Positions 1 through 6,304 of a DNA stretch of 17,640 nucleotides are shown piece by piece. The DNA is from Candidatus Thorarchaeota archaeon (GTDB lineage Archaea; Asgardarchaeota; Thorarchaeia; Thorarchaeales; Thorarchaeaceae), in contig JAEORG010000350.1 of assembly GCA_016841005.1 (NCBI GenBank), forward strand, positions 1 to 17,640, given 5' to 3'. The position numbers and the translations under genes were made by a program. Under the pieces are notes generated by a model. The model was not told the DNA's origin, made no database searches, and saw only the letters and a list, made by a program, of their open reading frames with translations. Numbering within the stretch: the stretch's first letter is position 1; each line of letters opens with the position of its first letter.

Positions 1-202
1 CACCACTAGAATCGCATTTTCTGGTGGAAAGGAAATATGTTGAATCAAATCCTATTTCAAAGGTCTTACCCATTATTTTTGCAGCATAATCACTGGAGAT
101 GGCGATACGAATTCCTTCTTCACGGAGAGAAGATTGGTGGTGGCAAGCTAATTTTCTAATAGGAGTTATGTATGCAATAGTGCAATGAGATTCTAATCTA
201 TG
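1..202 (-). other. possible partial coding frame, doubtful
   Basis: Read on the minus strand, positions 202 down to 1 stay open after a TAA at 205-203 and run off the window. The residues look protein-like (for example SSDYAAKIMGKTFEIGFDST), but the only ATG is at 73-71 and there is no GTG or TTG before it. The frame is therefore either the first ~24 residues of a gene starting at 73, a decayed remnant, or chance. I recognise no family. The rest of the 1-301 interval shows nothing I can support except the rpl2 leader. Confidence 0.2.
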
Positions 203-290
203 TTACGGGCTATGAAAGAGTGGCTTCAGCGTGTTAGCAAAACTCACTCAAATTGCTGTTATTCATTCATAATATTGATGGTTGCAATAT

Positions 291-295
291 AGGTG
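291..295 (+). promoter_or_regulatory. Shine-Dalgarno site setting the rpl2 start
   Basis: AGGTG, complementary to the 3' end of archaeal 16S rRNA, is followed by a six-base spacer (TCTTGA) and then GTT at 302. The same AGGTG-N6-start geometry occurs at five other genes in this window (starts 3970-, 5550, 7201-, 8431, 16029). It therefore points to 302 as the initiation codon of rpl2 even though GTT is not a standard start. Confidence 0.55.
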
Positions 296-301
296 TCTTG
301 A

Positions 302-1018
302 GTTCGAGTACTTGTACAGAGGAAAGGTCGAGGGACAACTCAGTGGAGAAGTCCCAAACACAAGAAGATTGCACCAGCACGACACCCCAAGTGGGCTCCA
401 GAGAAGACCTATGTTGGAACAATTGTCCGTCTTCTACACGAAGCTGGTAGGGGTGCACCTCTTGCTGAAATCAAATACGAAGGCGAGAGCAAACTCCACT
501 ACATGGTAGCTCCAGAGGGTGCTTACATCGGACAGGTTGTTGAATGCGGTGAAGAAGCAACTCTAGCAAACGGAAACACCCTGATTCTAGAGTACATTCC
601 TGAAGGGACTCCAATATACAATATTGAAGGAAGCCCCGGAGACGGTGGTAGATACGTTCGTTCGTCTGGTCTTACTGCAACTATCATCTCAACTGATAAG
701 ACCAAGTCAATGGTACGGTTACCAAGTGGCACTCAGAAGGCTTTCAGCCCTCGATGCAGAGCAACAATTGGTATAGTGGCAGGTGGAGGCCGATCTGAGA
801 AGCCATTTCTCAAGGCAGGAGCTGTCTGGCATCACACCAGGGGAAAGGCACGCAAGTGGCCAGTTGTCCGTGGTGCAGCCATGAATGCTGCTTCACATCC
901 ACATGGTGGTGGTTCACACCAGTCGCCAGGTAGGCCAACTACAGTCAGCAGACATGCTCCACCAGGTAGAAAGGTTGGTAACATAGCAGCCCGACGAACT
1001 GGTCGCAAGTCAAAGTAA
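302..1018 (+). CDS. rpl2: large ribosomal subunit protein uL2 (L2)
   Basis: L2 lies at the base of the peptidyl transferase centre and binds 23S rRNA. The frame opens with VRVLVQRKGRGT, the usual archaeal L2 N-terminus (QR[KR]GRGT). It continues through APLAEIKYEGE and the LAPEG-like segment MVAPEGAYIGQ, and ends with the diagnostic C-terminal block AMNAASHPHGGGSHQSPGRP followed by PPGRKVGNIAARRTGR. The ~238 codons match the family's ~240. There is no ATG, GTG or TTG in frame between the TGA at 299-301 and the conserved start of the protein. The first plausible ATG (503) would delete the whole N-terminal RNA-binding region, so I place the start at GTT 302, six bases after AGGTG. A one-base sequencing error near 298-304 is the main alternative. 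S19, which normally follows L2 in archaeal S10 clusters, is absent. Identity is certain; the start is not. Confidence 0.93.
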   Translation, partial: VRVLVQRKGRGTTQWRSPKHKKIAPARHPKWAPEKTYVGTIVRLLHEAGRGAPLAEIKYEGESKLHYMVAPEGAYIGQVVECGEEATLANGNTLILEYIPEGTPIYNIEGSPGDGGRYVRSSGLTATIISTDKTKSMVRLPSGTQKAFSPRCRATIGIVAGGGRSEKPFLKAGAVWHHTRGKARKWPVVRGAAMNAASHPHGGGSHQSPGRPTTVSRHAPPGRKVGNIAARRTGRKSK

Positions 1019-1026
1019 TCAACTGA

Positions 1027-1050
1027 GAAGAGAGTCCGCTCTCTTCTTTT
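1027..1050 (+). terminator. hairpin terminator after rpl2
   Basis: GAAGAGAG (1027-1034) pairs perfectly with CTCTCTTC (1039-1046) around a TCCG tetraloop and is followed by TTTT. It begins 9 bases after the rpl2 stop codon. Archaeal termination depends mainly on the U tract, so the stem may instead act in 3'-end stability. Confidence 0.65.
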
Positions 1051-1069
1051 CATCTCTTTTTCAACAATA

Positions 1070-1078
1070 GTTTATCTT
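1070..1078 (+). promoter_or_regulatory. TATA-like promoter element
   Basis: GTTTATCTT lies 23-31 bases before the ATG at 1101, and no Shine-Dalgarno-like sequence follows it. That spacing would put transcription initiation at or next to the start codon, suggesting a leaderless mRNA for the downstream membrane-protein gene. Confidence 0.35.
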
Positions 1079-1100
1079 ACTTCATGTACACGTCTTAGTT

Positions 1101-1694
1101 ATGATGGAGGAAAGGGACGTAGATTACGGTTTCATGAAAATCCTTGTTGGATCTCTGATTATCTTCTTTGATTTCAGAATCAATGGATTCAATCTGATTC
1201 CTGATTTTGTAGGATATATTCTCATTACAATGGGACTATCAAAGGCACTTCAGCTAGATGAGAAATTCAAGAGAGCTCAATTCTTTGCAATAGCTATGAT
1301 TGTTCTCTCAATACCAAATATCATCGAGTTTCAGGGGTTTAATCCACTCTGGCCAATAGCTCCTATTGTCACTATAGTGAGTCTATGCATGTTATGGTTT
1401 CTTCTTGGTGGAATAACTGATGTGGCGCTAAGAAACGGGAATGAGAGTTTGGCTGACCTATCAAAAAAGGTGCTTTATGCAACAATCATCATCTTGGTAA
1501 TTAGTGCTAGTATCGGTTTTGCTGCAAATATCTTAGTTTACATCATAGGCTGGTATGTTGTAACACTTGCAATTGTCGCAATCCCCCTTGCTCTTATCGG
1601 ACTGGCAGTGGGATTGGTTGAACTATTTGTTCTATATCGTTCGTCAAATGAGCTTACATCAACAATGATTGCAGAACAGTCTAGTCTAGAATGA
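1101..1694 (+). CDS. multi-pass membrane protein, unknown function
   Basis: This 197-residue, very hydrophobic protein has about five or six predicted membrane spans. One is near residues 9-45, which contains the small-protein signature FNLIPDFVGYILITMGL. Others are at about 60-75, 85-108, 127-150 and 155-182. The pattern 'LIPDxxGYILI..GL' recurs in uncharacterised bacterial and archaeal membrane proteins, but I know no assigned function. Start choice: tandem ATGs at 1101 and 1104; 1101 is preferred because a TATA-like element lies 23-31 bases upstream and no Shine-Dalgarno site is seen. The gene stands alone between the rpl2 terminator and the cdrS-ftsZ pair and has no obvious functional link to either neighbour. 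A coding assignment is secure; function is unknown. Confidence 0.8.
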   Translation: MMEERDVDYGFMKILVGSLIIFFDFRINGFNLIPDFVGYILITMGLSKALQLDEKFKRAQFFAIAMIVLSIPNIIEFQGFNPLWPIAPIVTIVSLCMLWFLLGGITDVALRNGNESLADLSKKVLYATIIILVISASIGFAANILVYIIGWYVVTLAIVAIPLALIGLAVGLVELFVLYRSSNELTSTMIAEQSSLE

Positions 1695-1715
1695 CCCTCA
1701 AAGTCCAGAATTTCA

Positions 1716-1751
1716 ATTCCATGTTAGCAATTCCCCTGTATTACATGGAAT
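1716..1751. repeat. inverted repeat upstream of the RHH-ftsZ operon
   Basis: ATTCCATGTTA (1716-1726) and TTACATGGAAT (1741-1751) are inverted copies matching at 10 of 11 positions, separated by 14 bases. The block ends 39 bases before the ATG of the ribbon-helix-helix gene. It could be a paired operator for that regulator (autoregulation is common for RHH proteins) or a leader stem-loop. It is not followed by a T tract, so a terminator for the upstream gene is less likely. Confidence 0.45.
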
Positions 1752-1790
1752 CATATCTCTCTATGACACCAGAGCTATAGAGGACTGACC

Positions 1791-1973
1791 ATGCGTCTAA
1801 TTGCGGTGCATTTGCCAGAAAAAATTCTGATTGACATACAGCGTTTAGTCGATAATGGGCTCTATCCCAATAGATCTGAGGCCATTCGTATTGCCATTAG
1901 AGACCTTCTCAAACATGAATTATGGGGTCGCAATCAAAGAATGAATGCTAAAGCGAGCGAGGTAATAGGATGA
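1791..1973 (+). CDS. ribbon-helix-helix transcription regulator, CdrS-like
   Basis: This 60-residue protein has the complete RHH (CopG/Arc/MetJ) fold. A basic β-strand, MRLIAVHLPEKIL (1-13), inserts in the major groove of DNA. Helix 1 is IDIQRLVDNGL, followed by the turn 'YPNRSEAIRIAIRDLL' (about 26-41), with the SEAIR N-cap typical of the family. Such proteins act as dimers. The start ATG has GAGG seven bases upstream. The stop overlaps the ftsZ start (ATGA, 1970-1973), so the two genes are translationally coupled. In haloarchaea a short RHH protein, CdrS, is encoded next to ftsZ2 and controls cell-division genes; position and size here match that arrangement. Orthology to CdrS is inferred from architecture and synteny, not alignment. 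Confidence 0.85.
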   Translation: MRLIAVHLPEKILIDIQRLVDNGLYPNRSEAIRIAIRDLLKHELWGRNQRMNAKASEVIG

Positions 1974-3232
1974 AATCACTGATAGACTCCGCACGTGAAC
2001 ATAGTAGGAGTGAGAGGCCAATAGGTCCCACACTTGATATGGGCCAAGCTCGTATAGTTGTTGTTGGGTGCGGTGGAGCAGGTAATAACACAGTCAAGCG
2101 TCTGATGACAATTGGTGTTCAAGGTGCAGAATGTTTGGCAATAAACACTGACAAACAACATCTAGCAGTGACCACAGCACATCGCAAGCTCCTAATTGGA
2201 GAGAAGATTACACGCGGACTGGGTGCAGGAGGGTATCCTCATGTCGGTCAGGCTGCAGCAGAAGAATCTGCCCAACAGCTCTCAGAACTACTGAGGGATG
2301 CAGACCTAGTGTTCATTGCAGCTGGAATGGGTGGAGGCACTGGGACTGGAAGCGCGCCAATTGTAGCTGAGATTGCAAAGAGGAATGATGCCATTGTAGT
2401 CGGTGTTGTCACAATGCCATTTAGTCTCGAGAGGTCTCGAATTGATAAGGCAAAGGCTGGACTATCCAGGCTCCAAGAGTTTGCAGATACTGTAGTCGTC
2501 ATTGATAATCAAAAACTGATGGAACTGGTACCCGATCTTCCCCTTGAGGAAGCCTTCGGAGTTGCAGATGAGGTGCTTGCTGCGATGACCAAGGGTATCA
2601 CTGAAACCATAACAATGCCAAGTCTAATCAATCTGGATTATGCGGATGTTCGATCCATTATCTGTAATGGTGGAGTCGCACTCGTTGGTCTTGGTGAAGC
2701 AACTGGTGGTGACCGCGCAGAAGATGCCATCAAGAATGCTCTCAATAGCCCTCTTCTTGAGGTGGAGTGGAAAGGTGCAACTGGAGCACTTATTCACATT
2801 ACTGGCGGCCCTGATATGTCGCTGGCTGAGGCGAACGGTGTAGGTGAGAAGATATCTGAGAAGATGAGTAGCGATGCTAACGTAATTTGGGGAGCTCGAG
2901 TTGACCCTCGACTTACAGGTAGTCTTCGTGTTATGCTAATCCTGACAGGAGTAAAGAGTCCACAACTGCTCGCGAGGTCAAAAGAGGAAGTTGACTCTTC
3001 TCGTGGAAGAAGACGACTTGCAGACCTTGGTGTAATGGGAGGATCTGCAGGAAGTCTAGACCCTCGAAAAATCAAGGCTGAGTTCAGGTCAATCGGAAAG
3101 GTGCCAACAGTTGGTCGAAGTTCATGGGAGGATAGACTTAAGCCTCCAGAGAAACGACCTGACAGAGCTACAGCTGAAAAACGACAAGAAAGAAAGCGAA
3201 ACCTAGATGATTTAGGCCTTCGACGGATATAG
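1970..3232 (+). CDS. ftsZ: cell division GTPase FtsZ
   Basis: FtsZ is the tubulin-superfamily GTPase that assembles the cytokinetic ring under the membrane. In 420 residues it shows the nucleotide-binding start [15 protein letters not shown] (31-45), INTDKQHL (59-65), the tubulin signature [10 protein letters not shown] (121-130) and the T7 synergy loop NLDYADV (221-227). Both acidic residues of the T7 loop are kept, so GTPase activity should be intact. The GTPase core ends near 331. The remaining ~90 residues are a basic, low-complexity linker (rich in K, R, E) ending in a hydrophobic peptide [10 protein letters not shown], as in other archaeal FtsZs where the last residues recruit partners such as SepF. 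The start ATG is preceded by GAGGT six bases upstream and overlaps the end of the RHH gene. Assignment to the FtsZ1 or FtsZ2 subfamily cannot be made by eye. Confidence 0.97.
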   Translation: MKSLIDSAREHSRSERPIGPTLDMGQARIVVVGCGGAGNNTVKRLMTIGVQGAECLAINTDKQHLAVTTAHRKLLIGEKITRGLGAGGYPHVGQAAAEESAQQLSELLRDADLVFIAAGMGGGTGTGSAPIVAEIAKRNDAIVVGVVTMPFSLERSRIDKAKAGLSRLQEFADTVVVIDNQKLMELVPDLPLEEAFGVADEVLAAMTKGITETITMPSLINLDYADVRSIICNGGVALVGLGEATGGDRAEDAIKNALNSPLLEVEWKGATGALIHITGGPDMSLAEANGVGEKISEKMSSDANVIWGARVDPRLTGSLRVMLILTGVKSPQLLARSKEEVDSSRGRRRLADLGVMGGSAGSLDPRKIKAEFRSIGKVPTVGRSSWEDRLKPPEKRPDRATAEKRQERKRNLDDLGLRRI

Positions 3233-3301
3233 TGGTTCTACGATAGCAATCTAGGTTAGACACTTGTCATATTGTGAAATCAGAGATGGAATGATTGTAG
3301 A

Positions 3302-3970
3302 CTACAGAGACTTACCACATCTCTGACACCGTTTGTTCTCAGGTCTATTCATCGTACCACATTTGGAACAGACTACAGACTCGACCATCCGTAGAGTACT
3401 GATTGCAGCAGTCTTAATCTTCCGAATATCGGAATCCGTAAGACCCAACTGTCCCAATGCTCTTGGAATTGCTTTCTCACAGAAGCGTACTAGGTCCTTT
3501 AGTTTTGGTTCAACGCGTTTCCCTTTATTTGAAAGCCGTTTTCTATCATCAGTATCTAGATGCGCCTCGTTTGAAATACCATCTTGATAGAATGAAAGGA
3601 TGTCACTCATAGTAGCGAAGGCTTCAAGAAGAATCACTCCAGCATCCTTCGAACCGCCTTTCTTTGGGTCAGGAACTTTTCTTATCTGATGATATAACTC
3701 ATCCATCTTCATTACCAGACCTGCAGCAATATTTCCCGCAGAACCTCCACCAGCGCGGTATTCACTTCGGATACTCGCTCCAGAGGTAGGAGTTCTTCCA
3801 GATATTCCATCCCCGAAACTGATTCTTGATCTTCCTTCAGAGTCCTGTCGAACAGCAAAAGTTCTATCTCCCTCAGACGCATCTACTTGTCGTCTAATAG
3901 AACTACCACAATATGGACATACAGTTACGTTTGCATCAACATTTCCACCACAGCTATCACAACTTACCAT
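3302..3970 (-). CDS. protein with zinc ribbons at both ends
   Basis: This is a 222-residue protein. The N-terminal zinc ribbon has C4-x2-C7 and C18-x2-C21 (VSCDSCGG...VCPYCGSSI). A polar, glycine/serine-rich linker follows (about 25-75), then a mostly helical middle (about 80-195) that includes LLEAFATMSDILSFYQDGI. The C-terminal ribbon has C201-x2-C204 and C215-x2-C218. The ribbons resemble the 'zinc-ribbon domain' modules common in archaeal proteins that bind nucleic acids or proteins. I do not recognise the helical core. A TTG at 3994 would add eight residues, but AGGTG lies exactly six bases before the ATG at 3970, so I chose that start. The gene is convergent with ftsZ, with ~70 bases between the stop codons. 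Function unknown. Confidence 0.8.
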   Translation of the reverse strand: MVSCDSCGGNVDANVTVCPYCGSSIRRQVDASEGDRTFAVRQDSEGRSRISFGDGISGRTPTSGASIRSEYRAGGGSAGNIAAGLVMKMDELYHQIRKVPDPKKGGSKDAGVILLEAFATMSDILSFYQDGISNEAHLDTDDRKRLSNKGKRVEPKLKDLVRFCEKAIPRALGQLGLTDSDIRKIKTAAISTLRMVESVVCSKCGTMNRPENKRCQRCGKSL

Positions 3971-4036
3971 AATGAACACCTGATTTTGTACCAACCAGCC
4001 AGAATCAGGGCAAGATTTAGAGTTTCTGACAAAATC

Positions 4037-4828
4037 CTAAGATTTCTGAGCAGTCATGAAGATGGCAGTTCTGCTGAATCGTACCCCTCTATCATCCGTC
4101 ATGTGTTCCTTGATGGCCTCAAATGCTTTGGACTTGAAATCTGGAGTCATTACCTCACTATCGTCCTTGTCTTCGATCCAGTTGTAGTCCATCATCTCCT
4201 TCCACCAGAAGTCTACTGTGGGAAACGTGTAATGATAGATTTCAGTCACAAATCTGAGATTGGTGAGCCCAGTATCTTTCATGATAATACACCACCCGTC
4301 TTCATGCTCAGCATGGTAGTTCTTTCTACATTCTATATCATGAGAATTGAGGAACTGTTTCATCCAGTCTAGGTCCTGTTGGTTGAGCCAAGTGCTTAAT
4401 CCAAAATACCCGCTAGGCTTTAGCACTCGTAGTATCTCTTTTGTCAGGACATCTTCGGCAACAAACTCTAAGGTTTTGAAATTAAAATAATCATCCCATC
4501 CAATGAATCCCGCAATGACATAATCGAAACTCGCGTCTGGGAATTCGGTTTCTCGAGCATCCTTTAGGAGGACTTTGGCATTTGAGATTCCACAGCGGTC
4601 TATCTCCCCATTTGCCCTGTCAACGCAGTGTTCACATAACTCGACACCTGTAACATACCCAGTCTTACCAACTCGCTTAGCTGCTGGATAGAGATTTGCT
4701 CCACCACCAGTACCAATGTCAAGGACGGTCGAGCCCTCCTTAATTTCAAGTAAGCGAACAAGTGTTTCTCCAAAATGATCCCAGAAAGTTCCCCATGTAC
4801 TAGGTACTAATTCCTCAGTAACCAACAC
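4037..4828 (-). CDS. class I SAM-dependent methyltransferase
   Basis: This 263-residue Rossmann-fold methyltransferase has motif I VLDIGTGGG (about 35-43) for S-adenosylmethionine binding, an acidic motif II (GYVTGVELCEHCVDRA), motif III (KVLLKDARETEFPDASFDYVIA in two parts) and the post-core LRVLKPSGYFGLSTW strand typical of the UbiE/MenG and Methyltransf_11 group. The C-terminal ~100 residues are probably the substrate cap. The acceptor cannot be predicted from motifs. The start is a GTG at 4828 with only a weak GGGTA upstream; a TTG at 4825 is an alternative. The gene lies downstream of the Lsm gene on the same strand, 150 bases away, with its own TATA-like element. Confidence 0.88.
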   Translation of the reverse strand: MLVTEELVPSTWGTFWDHFGETLVRLLEIKEGSTVLDIGTGGGANLYPAAKRVGKTGYVTGVELCEHCVDRANGEIDRCGISNAKVLLKDARETEFPDASFDYVIAGFIGWDDYFNFKTLEFVAEDVLTKEILRVLKPSGYFGLSTWLNQQDLDWMKQFLNSHDIECRKNYHAEHEDGWCIIMKDTGLTNLRFVTEIYHYTFPTVDFWWKEMMDYNWIEDKDDSEVMTPDFKSKAFEAIKEHMTDDRGVRFSRTAIFMTAQKS

Positions 4829-4858
4829 AATCTACCCATAGATAATTCATAGGATGGA

Positions 4859-4870
4859 GATATTTACTTT
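4859..4870 (-). promoter_or_regulatory. TATA-like promoter for the methyltransferase gene
   Basis: On the minus strand the sequence CAAAGTAAATATCTCC contains an AT-rich TATA-like core with a preceding purine-rich BRE-like AAAG. It is about 30-40 bases upstream of the GTG start at 4828. This suggests the methyltransferase can be transcribed separately from the Lsm gene. Nothing else is evident in the 150-base gap. Confidence 0.35.
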
Positions 4871-4978
4871 GGATTTAACGCAAGTCTGTAATAAGATGGG
4901 TCATTGTCACAGCATTGGTCCTAGTTTTGACTAGTTTGGACGTGGAACAACTAATCATATGAACCCATTTTTATTACA

Positions 4979-5407
4979 TTACTCTAAGATTCCGCGTTCT
5001 CTGAGCCAAGGCTCTGCAACTTGCACGACTCTCTCGTAAAGTGGTCCAACGCCGTCAACACCTTCAGGCGTAATTCGAATCTTATTCATAACTACGATGA
5101 TGGACCTATCAGCAAAGTATTGGACTCCACCGGGTGGGAACTGTTTCTCCAACTCCTTGGCAAGGCCCTCAAGACTAATCTCCTGCTCTGCAACAGAGAA
5201 TGACACAATGCTTGGACCATAGATGAACATCTTTGGTGCAGCTGCATCACCCGTGACACCTGCCAGAACAATACTTAGAGTAGTCTGATCAATACCGATG
5301 AGTGTTCCTGCGTATTTCTTTCCGTTGTTCATTTCAACTTCTATTGAAGCACCTACGACCGCTGCCATCTCGCGGTTGAAGGCTCTCATTGCTGCGACAT
5401 CTGACAT
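4979..5407 (-). CDS. Sm/Lsm-like RNA-binding protein with C-terminal domain (SmAP3 type)
   Basis: This 142-residue protein starts with an Sm fold. Sm1-like strands lie at about 20-52 (SIEVEMNNGKKYAGTLIGID, then QTTLSIVLAG), and the Sm2-like segment KMFIYGPSIVSFSV is at 59-72. A linker helix (about 78-90) leads to a C-terminal α/β domain (95-142) with RSIIVVMNKIRITPEGVDGV and ERVVQVAEPWLRERG. That organisation matches the archaeal Lsm family with an extra C-terminal domain, typified by SmAP3. Sm proteins form ring oligomers that bind U-rich RNA. A longer frame begins at 5518, but the ATG at 5407 has AGGTGAT upstream (AGGTG plus eight bases) and starts just before the Sm domain, so I use it. 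A symmetric TTTTAAAA (5465-5472) is a probable promoter. Confidence 0.85.
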   Translation of the reverse strand: MSDVAAMRAFNREMAAVVGASIEVEMNNGKKYAGTLIGIDQTTLSIVLAGVTGDAAAPKMFIYGPSIVSFSVAEQEISLEGLAKELEKQFPPGGVQYFADRSIIVVMNKIRITPEGVDGVGPLYERVVQVAEPWLRERGILE

Positions 5408-5464
5408 CCTATTATCACCTTTGTAAGTAAAAGTGCAGACTAGACCTCCCGCGAAGAAAACCCG

Positions 5465-5472
5465 TTTTAAAA
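5465..5472 (-). promoter_or_regulatory. TATA-like box upstream of the Lsm gene
   Basis: TTTTAAAA sits 58-65 bases before the Lsm ATG (5407), in the divergent gap shared with the small membrane zinc-ribbon gene. It is palindromic and could in principle serve either strand. The distance suits the leader carrying AGGTGAT on the minus strand. Confidence 0.4.
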
Positions 5473-5549
5473 CCTGTGATATGTTGCACAGTCCTGGATT
5501 CAAATACCTGATAAGCATAGAATGCTATTATTGCCTGTAGGTGAGTTAC

Positions 5550-5873
5550 ATGAAGCGTCGTTTGGTATGGACTATACTAATACCAATACTAATTCTCACT
5601 CTATTTCCTATACTCTTGGTACTAATCGTGACAAATACCACCGAGAACAATCTTCTTCCATTAATTCTGTGTTACTCCGCAGCTCTCTGTTTTGGAATTC
5701 TAATCGCAAGGTTCTATTCAGACGATGAGTATAACACACCGAGATTCTACAGATACATACCAAGAAAGAGAGTCTGCCCTCATTGTAAGTATCCCTATGC
5801 CTCTGTTAGAAATAAGACATGTCTGTACTGTGGTGGTTCTTTAGTTGAGGAGAACAGTACGACAATTCCATGA
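5550..5873 (+). CDS. small membrane protein with cytoplasmic zinc ribbon
   Basis: This 107-residue protein has a basic N-terminus (MKRRL). Two membrane spans follow (about 8-28 and 35-54) in a hairpin. A soluble tail carries one zinc ribbon, C76-x2-C79 and C91-x2-C94 (VCPHCKYPY...TCLYCGGSL). The positive-inside pattern puts both ends, including the ribbon, in the cytoplasm. A GTG at 5541 could add three residues, but AGGTG (5539-5543) followed by six bases reaches ATG 5550. I recognise no family beyond the zinc-ribbon module. It is divergent from the Lsm gene. The role is unknown; membrane-tethered ribbons often mediate protein contacts. Confidence 0.78.
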   Translation: MKRRLVWTILIPILILTLFPILLVLIVTNTTENNLLPLILCYSAALCFGILIARFYSDDEYNTPRFYRYIPRKRVCPHCKYPYASVRNKTCLYCGGSLVEENSTTIP

Positions 5874-5950
5874 ACAGCTTTGTTGTGAGAATTATTTACT
5901 TAAAAGAGCATATTAAGGAATGGGCTAATAATCAATAACGGAGGGATATT

Positions 5951-6253
5951 ATGACCGTCGTACTTGCTATCGAATCTCATGGGCACTGGATTACTGTTGA
6001 GAGTAATGGTGTTTTGAAACGGACCATCACGATCAAACACGATGGTAATCTTGTATGTACCAAGATTGACTGGATGATTGGAGGAAGATATGACTTCGTT
6101 GTTGAAGAAGAAGGGCATACAGTAAATTATTGTCTGGAGATGAACCTCTTCTCAAGGTTTTGGAGATATGAGGTATATAGGAACGACGAACCTATACTCG
6201 TTATCGGGAGAAACTTCAAACCTCCATTAGAAAATGCAATATCTACTCCATAG
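5951..6253 (+). CDS. hypothetical small β-rich protein
   Basis: This 100-residue soluble protein has a clear GGAGG site six bases before ATG. Its residues alternate hydrophobic and polar in strand-like runs (VVLAIESHGHWITVESNG, LKRTITIKHDGNLVC, YDFVVEEEGHTVNYCLEM), suggesting a small β-sandwich or barrel of about six strands. It ends in a short tail, KPPLENAISTP. Two cysteines (LVCTK and NYCLE) are isolated rather than in a metal motif. There is no signal peptide or membrane span. I do not recognise it. It is flanked by a plus-strand membrane zinc-ribbon gene and a convergent amidotransferase-like gene, neither of which suggests a function. Confidence 0.72.
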   Translation: MTVVLAIESHGHWITVESNGVLKRTITIKHDGNLVCTKIDWMIGGRYDFVVEEEGHTVNYCLEMNLFSRFWRYEVYRNDEPILVIGRNFKPPLENAISTP

Positions 6254-6304
6254 ATTGTAATATGGAGATAGATATTGCCTCAAATCACGCAAACTCATAG
6301 ATTT

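Noticed and set aside
253..509. Three short overlapping frames across 253-509 on both strands
   Set aside because: They are out-of-frame shadows of the rpl2 N-terminal coding region and resemble no protein family.
503..1018. rpl2 starting at the first in-frame ATG (503)
   Set aside because: It would remove 67 residues, including the universally conserved QRKGRGT N-terminus, all of which are encoded in the same frame upstream.
3290..3305. TGTAGACTACA palindrome between ftsZ and the convergent gene as a terminator
   Set aside because: The arms are only five bases with a one-base centre and there is no T tract; it is too weak to support a call.
3887..4372. A 161-codon plus-strand frame spanning two minus-strand genes
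   Set aside because: It covers the start of the zinc-ribbon gene and the end of the methyltransferase gene in antisense and has no ribosome-binding site or family resemblance.
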